Origin: JBCBDX01 sp039815825
GTDB lineage: Bacteria; Pseudomonadota; Alphaproteobacteria; Rhizobiales; Rhizobiaceae
Reading direction: 5' to 3'
Length of the DNA stretch: 64,000 nt
Assembly (NCBI GenBank): GCA_039815825.1
Contig: JBCBYO010000001.1
Coordinates: forward strand, 139,715 to 203,714
The translations under genes were made by a program, and so were the position numbers. Positions 26,373 through 33,755 of this stretch are shown here, one piece after another (within the stretch, counting starts at the first letter, position 1; every line of letters starts with the position of its first letter). The notes beneath the pieces are model-generated. The model did no database searches. It saw nothing but the letters and a program-made list of their open reading frames with translations, and was not told the DNA's origin.

Positions 26373-27220
26373 TGGAGAAAGCGAGTAAAGCACCGGGCCG
26401 TGTCAAAGAAATCGACTCACCCTCGAACCCGATCATCAAAGAACTTAAGGGGCTAGAAAAGAAGCGGGTTCGAACAGAAACCAATAGCTTCTTTGTTGAA
26501 GGCCACAAGCTGGTACTCGACGCGCTAGACGGGGGGTGGACGGTTCGAACGCTCATCGTGGCGAAAAATGCAGCGGGTGAGAACCGTGTCATCGAGCTTA
26601 TCAGCCGGTGCGTGGCGCAAGGTGTGGACGTTTTGTTGGTGTCAAACAAGGCGCTGACCTCGCTGACACGCCGGGATAATCCGCAAATGGTTTGCGCTGT
26701 CGTTTCACAGAAGCTGGGATCAAAGGCCGACGTTCTTGACACCACGGGGACGTGGGTCGCACTCGATCGGGTGCGCGACCCGGGCAATCTGGGGACTATC
26801 ATTCGAACTGCAGACGCACTTGGGGCGTCTGGCATCATTTTGGTCGGCGATACAACGGACCCGTATGCCACAGAAACGGTGCGAGCAACGATGGGGTCGA
26901 TTTTCGCCAATCCGATAGTGGCTATCGATGAGCCGGCATTCTTGGACTTGGCGTCTCAGTTCAACGGCAGGATCGTGGGCACTCATCTAGAGGGTTCGGT
27001 TGATTTTCGTGTTCCTGACTATTCAACGCACCCCACCATCCTTTTGATGGGCAATGAGCAGGCCGGGCTCACTGACGATCTGGTGGGTGCGTGCGATCAT
27101 TTGGTGCGCATTCCCCAAGCCGGGACAGCCGATTCGCTCAACTTGGCGGTCGCCACCGCCATTTGTCTTTTCAAAGCCCGCGAGCATGGTTTGGCGGCGG
27201 TTGGCGAGGATTTGTCATGA
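26369..27220 (+). CDS. TrmH/SpoU-family RNA 2'-O-methyltransferase
   Basis: 283 residues from the ATG at 26369, which overlaps the previous stop; a GTG at 26357 is possible but less likely. An N-terminal substrate-binding domain (about 15-105) precedes the SPOUT knot: motif 1 NLGTIIRTADALG, motif 2 LLMGNEQAGL and motif 3 RIPQAGTADSLNLAVA. The enzyme should methylate a ribose in rRNA or tRNA; the exact site is unknown. The stop overlaps the lspA start by 4 bp. Confidence 0.88.
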   Translation: MMEKASKAPGRVKEIDSPSNPIIKELKGLEKKRVRTETNSFFVEGHKLVLDALDGGWTVRTLIVAKNAAGENRVIELISRCVAQGVDVLLVSNKALTSLTRRDNPQMVCAVVSQKLGSKADVLDTTGTWVALDRVRDPGNLGTIIRTADALGASGIILVGDTTDPYATETVRATMGSIFANPIVAIDEPAFLDLASQFNGRIVGTHLEGSVDFRVPDYSTHPTILLMGNEQAGLTDDLVGACDHLVRIPQAGTADSLNLAVATAICLFKAREHGLAAVGEDLS

Positions 27221-27702
27221 ATCGCAGGCTGGCAAGTTCCATGTTGCTCATTGCCGGTTTGATTGCGGGTGACCAACTCATCAAATGGCTGGTTGAAGCG
27301 ATGATGGAATTCCAGCAACCTCTCCAGTTGCTACCGTTTTTCTCGCTCTATCGTACCCACAATTTCGGCATCGCGTTTTCCATGTTTGATGGCCAGTCAC
27401 CTGTGACTTTGATCATTGTCGCCATCGCCGTTACCGCATTCGTGACGTGGCTTTGGATCACCAGCCCAAAGGAACAATGGGTGGCACACGCGGGTTTTGC
27501 GCTGATAATTGGCGGCGCCGTTGGCAATCTGATTGATCGGATCCGGTTGGGATATGTCGTGGACTATTTTCTTTTCCATCTGCCGGAATGGTCGTTTGCT
27601 GTGTTCAATCTGGCTGACGCCGGGATCACGGTGGGTGCGGGACTTGTTCTGTTAAACGAATTATTGGTCTGGCGGGCCTCAAAACGCCAACAAGAGGATT
27701 GA
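27217..27702 (+). CDS. lspA: Lipoprotein signal peptidase (signal peptidase II)
   Basis: 161 residues from the ATG at 27217, overlapping the previous stop (ATGA). Four membrane segments, with the catalytic aspartates D116 (YVVDYF) and D134 (FNLADAG) and the conserved NFGIAFSMF segment. LspA removes the signal peptide of prolipoproteins after diacylglyceryl transfer; the window also encodes a likely substrate, the L,D-transpeptidase lipoprotein at 43256. Three consecutive overlapping starts tie it to the two methyltransferases. Confidence 0.94.
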   Translation: MNRRLASSMLLIAGLIAGDQLIKWLVEAMMEFQQPLQLLPFFSLYRTHNFGIAFSMFDGQSPVTLIIVAIAVTAFVTWLWITSPKEQWVAHAGFALIIGGAVGNLIDRIRLGYVVDYFLFHLPEWSFAVFNLADAGITVGAGLVLLNELLVWRASKRQQED

Positions 27703-27755
27703 CCAACCGATACGTTGTGGCCACGTTGCCGCAGCTTGATCGAGGGAGGACAATC

Positions 27756-28751
27756 GTGAGCGACACATTTCGAGCCATTATGGTTTCGCGCGACGAAAAC
27801 AAAAAACAATCCGTTGCCGTCGAGCAGATCAGCGAGAGTGATCTGATGGAAGGTGATGTGGTTGTCGATGTTGCTGCGACAACCGTCAATTACAAGGACG
27901 GCCTTGCGATTACCGGACGATCACCTGTTGTTCGGCACTGGCCAATGATCCCGGGCATCGATTTTTCGGGCACGGTTGCTTCGTCGAGCAATGATCGCTG
28001 GAAGCCCGGTGACAAAGTAATCTTGAATGGATGGGGTGTCGGCGAAGTGCACTATGGCGCCTATGCCGGAAAAGCCCGCGTAAAAGGCGATTGGCTTGTC
28101 GGTTTGCCGGATGGCATGGACGAAAAAACTGCAATGGGTATTGGCACAGCCGGGTATACTGCGATGTTGTGTATCATGGCTCTGGAAGACGCAGGATTGA
28201 AACCCGCGGACGGTCCGGTCATCGTGACAGGCGCATCTGGTGGTGTCGGCTCAGTGGCCGTATCTGTCCTTTCCAAACTTGGATATGAAGTGCTCGCCTC
28301 GACCGGTCGTCCGGCGGAAGCGGAATATCTGAAAGGGTTGGGCGCATCTGACATTATTGACCGTGCTGAATTGTCTGAGCCGGGCCGGCCTATGGGTAAA
28401 GAACGTTGGGCGGCTGGCGTTGACTCGGTTGGGTCCCACACATTGGCGAACGTGTTGGCGCAGACCAAACATTCAGGCGCTGTAGCGGCTTGCGGGCTTG
28501 CGCAGGGCATGGATTTGCCAACCACCGTCGCGCCTTTCATTCTGCGTGGGGTGAAGCTACTGGGTATCGATTCCGTAATGGCGCCTATTGCAAGGCGAGA
28601 AGAAGCCTGGGCACGCCTTGCCAACGAGCTCGATGCTGAAAAACTGGATTCGATTACCACAACCATTGGCTTTGATGACATCATCCAGACGGCGACTGAC
28701 ATTCTCGACGGCAAAGTTCGCGGGCGTGTGATTGTCGATATGGCGCTTTAA
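27756..28751 (+). CDS. acuI: AcuI/YhdH-family MDR oxidoreductase (acryloyl-CoA reductase-like)
   Basis: 331 residues from a GTG at 27756, chosen for the GGGAGGA 6 nt upstream and the normal length; upstream in-frame codons to 27699 overlap lspA. It is a zinc-free medium-chain reductase: NYKDGLAITG near residue 40, PGIDFSGTV, and the NADPH-binding VTGASGGVGSVAVSVL. AcuI reduces acryloyl-CoA to propionyl-CoA, in marine alphaproteobacteria as part of DMSP or 3-hydroxypropionate use; YhdH of E. coli belongs to the same family. The family is secure, the physiological role is not shown by the neighbours. Confidence 0.83.
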   Translation: MSDTFRAIMVSRDENKKQSVAVEQISESDLMEGDVVVDVAATTVNYKDGLAITGRSPVVRHWPMIPGIDFSGTVASSSNDRWKPGDKVILNGWGVGEVHYGAYAGKARVKGDWLVGLPDGMDEKTAMGIGTAGYTAMLCIMALEDAGLKPADGPVIVTGASGGVGSVAVSVLSKLGYEVLASTGRPAEAEYLKGLGASDIIDRAELSEPGRPMGKERWAAGVDSVGSHTLANVLAQTKHSGAVAACGLAQGMDLPTTVAPFILRGVKLLGIDSVMAPIARREEAWARLANELDAEKLDSITTTIGFDDIIQTATDILDGKVRGRVIVDMAL

Positions 28752-28814
28752 GATCGCTCAATATTGTTGATTGGTGGAAACGGGATACTAACCGTTTTCA
28801 CTTAATCTGGGCGC

Positions 28815-30368
28815 ATGAGTGAACCCAGCAGAAGCAACGATCAATCCCAAACCTTGCCGTTGCCAAGCGAGGAAGAGCAGGACACGGCTTGGGCACGCGC
28901 CGAAGCGCAGGCCGCTACGTTCAGCCTCGATGAGCAAAAGGCGCGTTTCCTGGCCATGGTCAGCCATGAAATCAGGACGCCTTTGAACGGCATCATTGGT
29001 ATGGGCAAGCTTCTAACAGACACGCGCTTGACGCCTGAGCAACGCAACTATGTCGATGCCATGACGTCATCGTCCCAGGCGCTTTTGCTGTTGGTCAACG
29101 ACCTTTTGGAGTTTGGCCAGCAAAGCGGTGGTGCACGCACTCCAAACAACGAACATTTGGATGTTCGTAACTGCGTGGCAGGCGTGAGCGAATTGCTGGC
29201 CGGGCGGGCACATGAAAAGGGCATCGAACTTGGTTGGCGTGTTTTGCCATCGGTTCCAGAAATCATTTGCGTAAACGCGGTCGCGCTTCGACAAGTTCTT
29301 TTCAACCTCATTGGTAACGCTGTGAAATTTACAGAATCCGGCGGGGTCAGCGTTCGGCTTTCCATGCAGGAAGAAATGTTGGAAATCATTGTCGACGACA
29401 CAGGTCCGGGCATACCCACCAAAGATCAGAATGCAGTATTCGAGCCGTTTCACCAATTGGATATGACAACGACCCGCTTAAACGAGGGCGCGGGCTTGGG
29501 CCTTGCTATTTCAAAGCGGCTCATCGATGACATGTCGGGGAAGATTAGCGTCGGCTCCGCGCCAGAAGGTGGCGCACGATTTACCGTTCTTCTACCGGTC
29601 GATGCCGTCCCGACCGTCTTTGAACAATTCAGCCAAACACCGCTAAAGGGACGCAATATCCACATTGCCATGGATGATGGTGCCGAAAAGCAGCTGCTGG
29701 AATGCATGATAACGGACGCGGGAGGGGTCATCACGGACCGTCTATCTGCCGACACTCTGCTTTTTGACACGCGCACCGTTGACCAAACGAACCAAGGGCA
29801 AGATCACCGACTTGTTGCGCTCATAGAACCGCAACAGCGCGGCACGATTGGTGCACAAGCCAAAGCCAACGGTCATGGATATCTGACACGACCTGTACGC
29901 GAAACCAGCCTGATCCGGGTCTTGACCGATGATATGGACCCTGTTTTGCTCGACCTTGGCGGCGATCAGCCAGAGCACCCAGCTGATGGCAAAGCGCTTA
30001 GAGTGCTGCTCATAGAAGATAATGAAATCAACGCTATCTTGGCGAACCGTCTGTTGAGCAAACTCGGGCATGCCGTCACGCTGGCAGGATCTGGCCAGCA
30101 AGCATTGGCACTTTATGAGCCTGGCTTTTTTGACCTGATCATCACCGATTTGCACATGCCGGAGACAAATGGCCTACAAGTCATTAACAACATTAGACGG
30201 GTCGAGGATGATCAAGGCCATGAGCGCGTCGTCATCGTTGGCCTGACTGCTGATGAGAGCGAAGAGACCCGGCGTCAATTTTTCGATATCGGCGCCCAAG
30301 CAGTTTTGGCCAAACCATTTGACGCAGAACAATTTAAAGACGTCGTGCAACGTTTCAGTCTGCTTTGA
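28815..30368 (+). CDS. Cytoplasmic hybrid histidine kinase with pseudo-receiver and C-terminal receiver
   Basis: 517 residues, no membrane segment. HisKA with H51 in MVSHEIRTPLNG, HATPase_c with N-box NLIGNAVKF (164-172), G1 DDTGPGI and G2 GAGLGLAI. Residues about 279-372 fold like a receiver by pattern but lack the standard acidic pocket, so this is probably a degenerate receiver. A true receiver (about 396-514) has E401, D402, the phosphoacceptor D445 in IITDLHMP and K500. It has no N-terminal sensor domain beyond about 40 polar residues, so the signal may reach it through another protein. It sits upstream of olsB; partner unknown. Confidence 0.88.
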   Translation: MSEPSRSNDQSQTLPLPSEEEQDTAWARAEAQAATFSLDEQKARFLAMVSHEIRTPLNGIIGMGKLLTDTRLTPEQRNYVDAMTSSSQALLLLVNDLLEFGQQSGGARTPNNEHLDVRNCVAGVSELLAGRAHEKGIELGWRVLPSVPEIICVNAVALRQVLFNLIGNAVKFTESGGVSVRLSMQEEMLEIIVDDTGPGIPTKDQNAVFEPFHQLDMTTTRLNEGAGLGLAISKRLIDDMSGKISVGSAPEGGARFTVLLPVDAVPTVFEQFSQTPLKGRNIHIAMDDGAEKQLLECMITDAGGVITDRLSADTLLFDTRTVDQTNQGQDHRLVALIEPQQRGTIGAQAKANGHGYLTRPVRETSLIRVLTDDMDPVLLDLGGDQPEHPADGKALRVLLIEDNEINAILANRLLSKLGHAVTLAGSGQQALALYEPGFFDLIITDLHMPETNGLQVINNIRRVEDDQGHERVVIVGLTADESEETRRQFFDIGAQAVLAKPFDAEQFKDVVQRFSLL

Positions 30369-30439
30369 AGCAAACTGATCGGTTGTTCAAACTTCGGACT
30401 TGGCATCGCGAAAAATTTCACTAATTCAATCCAAAACCA

Positions 30440-31294
30440 ATGGATTTGGGTGGTATGGAAACAGGCGCCACGGCGGTGGATCAAAAGGGTCGTGAAGACC
30501 GAACGCTGGGTCGGATCGGGGGTTTGGAAGTCGCGCTTGCGGGTTCACAAGCTGAGCTGGACGCTTCGTTTGCTTTGCGCTTTGCGGTGTTTCACCATGA
30601 ATTTGGCGCGCTAAACGATCCTGTCAGCGTATCGACAGGTCAGGACCGCGATCATTTCGATGCGTTTTGCGACCATCTCATCGTGATTGACACAGAACGT
30701 GCGCTACCGATTGAGAACCAGATTGTCGGTACTTATCGGTTGCTTCCCCACGACAAGGCGCAACAGACCGGCTTTTACTCTGCACAAGAGTTCACCGTGC
30801 AAGCATTGGTCGACCGTCACCCTGCCCGGCGCTTTCTTGAATTGGGTCGTTCATGCGTTCTGCCACCCTATCGCGGGCGCCGCACGATTGAGTTGTTGTG
30901 GCAAGGCATTTGGGCCTACTGCCGCCGCCATTCCATTGACGTCATGATGGGCTGTGCCTCTTTTGGTGGAACAGAGCGCAAAGAGTTTCAACAGGGTCTG
31001 TCGTTCCTGCATCACTTCGCAGCAAGCGAAAAGGAATGGTCAGTTGACGCGCAAGGTCCGACCGCCTTTAGCACGGACTTGTTGCCCGCTGACCATATTG
31101 AACAAAAACGCGCGCTTGCCGAATTACCACCTTTGATAAAAGGCTACCTGCGCCTTGGTGCCCATTTCGCAACAAGTGCCCTGATCGATGAGGCGTTCAA
31201 GTCCATCGACGTCTTTGTTACGCTGCCGATTGAAAACATAAGCCAGCGTTACATCACCCACTATGGACAAGACGCCCAGCGTTTTGCGGCCTAA
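30440..31294 (+). CDS. olsB: L-ornithine N-alpha-acyltransferase OlsB (GNAT-like)
   Basis: 284 residues of the OlsB/Acetyltransf_5 family: RFAVFHHEFGA, the D-H-F-D-AFCDHL segment, GTYRLLP, LELGRSCV and GCASFGGT are typical. OlsB transfers a 3-hydroxyacyl chain from ACP to ornithine, the first step in making phosphorus-free ornithine lipids. In Sinorhizobium meliloti olsB lies next to the tme malic enzyme, mutS and glnD, the same order as here, which strengthens the call. An internal ATG at 30455 is an alternative start. Its stop is 2 bp from the convergent malic enzyme stop. Confidence 0.85.
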   Translation: MDLGGMETGATAVDQKGREDRTLGRIGGLEVALAGSQAELDASFALRFAVFHHEFGALNDPVSVSTGQDRDHFDAFCDHLIVIDTERALPIENQIVGTYRLLPHDKAQQTGFYSAQEFTVQALVDRHPARRFLELGRSCVLPPYRGRRTIELLWQGIWAYCRRHSIDVMMGCASFGGTERKEFQQGLSFLHHFAASEKEWSVDAQGPTAFSTDLLPADHIEQKRALAELPPLIKGYLRLGAHFATSALIDEAFKSIDVFVTLPIENISQRYITHYGQDAQRFAA

Positions 31295-31296
31295 GC

Positions 31297-33612
31297 CTAC
31301 TCGTCTATTTCCTGCTCGCTGGCGTTATATGCTGCGACCGCTGCCATGTTCAAAATATCGGTATCTCGCGACGTTAGCGAAACGATTTGGACCGACTTTT
31401 CAAAACCGACAAGAAGTGGGCCAAGCACTGTCGAACCGCCAAGCTCCTGCAGCATCTTTGTTGCGATTGACGCTGAGTGGAAAGCCGGCATGATCAAGAC
31501 GTTGGCCGGTCCGCTCAATCGGCAGAACGGATATTGCGCCATTACTTCTGCGTTGAGCGCGACATCGGCCGACATCTCGCCATCATATTCAAAGTCGACA
31601 TTCATGCCGTCTAGGATCTCGACTGCATCGCGCACCGTGTTGGACCGTTCGCCACGTGGCTGCCCGAAAGTGGAGAAAGCCAGCAGAGCGACGCGCGGCT
31701 GGTAGCCGAGTTTAAGAGCCATCCCGGCGGCCTCAACTGCAATCTCAGCGAGCTCTTGTGCGGTGGGCATATCGTGGATCGCGGTATCGGCAACCAGTAC
31801 ATTGCGTCCGCGGGCCAACACCAAGGACAATCCGATCACGCGGTGGCCCGGCATCGGATCGATAACGCGCTGGATGTCAGTCAAAGCAGTCGCATAATTG
31901 CGGGTAACGCCAGTGACCATACCATCTGCATCACCGGCTCTGACAGCGCTTGCAGCAAAGATATTACGGTCATTGTTTATCATCCGAACGCAGTCTCGGT
32001 AGAGATACCCTTTGCGCTGTAGCCGGTCGTAAAGGGTTGCCGCATACTCTTGAGCCCGATCGGACACGCGCGCGTTGACGACTTGGATCTCATCGCGATC
32101 GATATCAACGCCTGCATCATGCGCCGCTGTCTTGATCAGCTCTTCGCGGCCCAAAAGTATAGCGGTGCCCAATCCTTGGTTCACATAGGAGACAGCTGCA
32201 CGCACAACTTGCGGTTCTTCAGCCTCGGTAAAGAAAATCCGCTTCGGATTACGGCGTACATGCTCATAAATGCGTTGGAAGGTGGCTGCCACCGGATCGC
32301 GTCGGCCAGCCAATTGTTGCGCATAGGCGTCAAAGTCTTCGATTGATCTTTGCGCAACGCCGCTTTCCATCGCCGCTTTGGCAACAGCTACGGGTATGTC
32401 AGACAGCAATCGCGGGTCAAAAGGCACCGGAATGATATAACCGGGGCCGAATTTTGGCCGGGCACCGCCATAGGCAATAGCGACATCGTCGGGCACATCC
32501 TCGCGCGCCAATTCAGCAATCGCGCGTGCGGCAGCCGCTTTCATCGCATCATTGATGGTCGTTGCCTGCACATCGAGCGCGCCGCGAAAAATGTATGGAA
32601 AGCCAAGGACATTGTTGACCTGGTTGGGATAGTCGGAGCGACCTGTTGCAACGATCGCGTCATTGCGCACCTCGGCCACCTCTTCCGGGGTGATTTCGGG
32701 ATCAGGGTTTGCCATGGCAAAAATGATCGGGTTCTTGGCCATGGAGGCTACCATTTCTTTATCGATCGCACCCTTTACTGAAAGGCCGAAGAACACATCG
32801 GCACCATCCATGGCGTCGGCCAAAGTGCGCCTGTCCGTACGGATCGCATGCGCGGACTTCCACTGGTTCATGCCTGTAGCACGCCCCTGATAGATGACCC
32901 CTTTGGTATCGCACAGCATGACATTTTCATGTCGAACACCCATCGATTTGATGAGTTCAATACACGCGATGGCTGCTGCGCCAGCGCCGTTGCAGACAAT
33001 TCTCACATTGCGAATATCACGGCCTGTCAAATGAAGGGCATTGATCAAACCAGCTGCCGCGATGATAGCCGTACCGTGCTGGTCATCGTGAAAGACCGGA
33101 ATGTCCATCAATTCGCGTAAACGGTCTTCGATAATAAAGCAGTCCGGCGCTTTGATGTCTTCAAGATTGATCCCGCCGAAAGATGGCCCCAACAGCTTCA
33201 CGCAGTTGATGAATTCATCGATGTCTTGCGTGTCGACTTCCAGATCAATGGAGTCCACATCGGCAAAGCGTTTGAACAATACCGACTTTCCCTCCATCAC
33301 CGGCTTGGATGCCAGCGCGCCCAGATTGCCAAGACCGAGGATCGCTGACCCGTTAGAGATCACCGCGACCATGTTTCCACGTGCCGTATAGTCGAAAGCC
33401 GATTGAGGGTTTTCAGCGATTTTCTTAACCGGCACCGCAACGCCAGGGGAGTAAGCAAGCGACAAGTCGCGCTGTGTGGCCATGGGCTTGGTGGGCACAA
33501 CCTCCAATTTGCCGGGCCGGCCGCGTGCGTGAAAATCAAGCGCCTCAGCTTCGTCTACCACCGTGCCCTTCTTTTGCCCCTTGCCGCTATCTGGTTTGGT
33601 GTGCTGATTCAT
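31297..33612 (-). CDS. maeB: NADP-dependent malic enzyme with C-terminal phosphotransacetylase-like domain
   Basis: 771 residues, the long alphaproteobacterial form. Residues about 1-430 are the malic enzyme: the Tyr in LAYSPGVAVP, the Lys region, FHDDQHGTAII and the NAD(P)-fold CNGAGAAAIAC. Residues about 445-765 form a phosphate-acetyltransferase-like domain (KRIFFTEAEEPQVVRAA, TTAxD-type stretches, FSTFGQPRGE) that in relatives acts in regulation rather than catalysis. It decarboxylates malate to pyruvate, supplying NADPH. It corresponds to Tme or Dme of rhizobia; neighbouring olsB and mutS favour Tme by synteny. It is transcribed divergently from mutS. Confidence 0.93.
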   Translation of the reverse strand: MNQHTKPDSGKGQKKGTVVDEAEALDFHARGRPGKLEVVPTKPMATQRDLSLAYSPGVAVPVKKIAENPQSAFDYTARGNMVAVISNGSAILGLGNLGALASKPVMEGKSVLFKRFADVDSIDLEVDTQDIDEFINCVKLLGPSFGGINLEDIKAPDCFIIEDRLRELMDIPVFHDDQHGTAIIAAAGLINALHLTGRDIRNVRIVCNGAGAAAIACIELIKSMGVRHENVMLCDTKGVIYQGRATGMNQWKSAHAIRTDRRTLADAMDGADVFFGLSVKGAIDKEMVASMAKNPIIFAMANPDPEITPEEVAEVRNDAIVATGRSDYPNQVNNVLGFPYIFRGALDVQATTINDAMKAAAARAIAELAREDVPDDVAIAYGGARPKFGPGYIIPVPFDPRLLSDIPVAVAKAAMESGVAQRSIEDFDAYAQQLAGRRDPVAATFQRIYEHVRRNPKRIFFTEAEEPQVVRAAVSYVNQGLGTAILLGREELIKTAAHDAGVDIDRDEIQVVNARVSDRAQEYAATLYDRLQRKGYLYRDCVRMINNDRNIFAASAVRAGDADGMVTGVTRNYATALTDIQRVIDPMPGHRVIGLSLVLARGRNVLVADTAIHDMPTAQELAEIAVEAAGMALKLGYQPRVALLAFSTFGQPRGERSNTVRDAVEILDGMNVDFEYDGEMSADVALNAEVMAQYPFCRLSGPANVLIMPAFHSASIATKMLQELGGSTVLGPLLVGFEKSVQIVSLTSRDTDILNMAAVAAYNASEQEIDE

Positions 33613-33755
33613 GGGGACGTTCCTCCACTTTGGCGGTGATTATTTGCGTCGCTCGGCGCGGGCGTTGTAATGCGCTAGTACGCTCAGTGTAAATCACTTC
33701 GCCATTGTTTGTTTTTGCCAAGGAAAACGCGCCAGAGATGGAATTGGAAGGTCAA

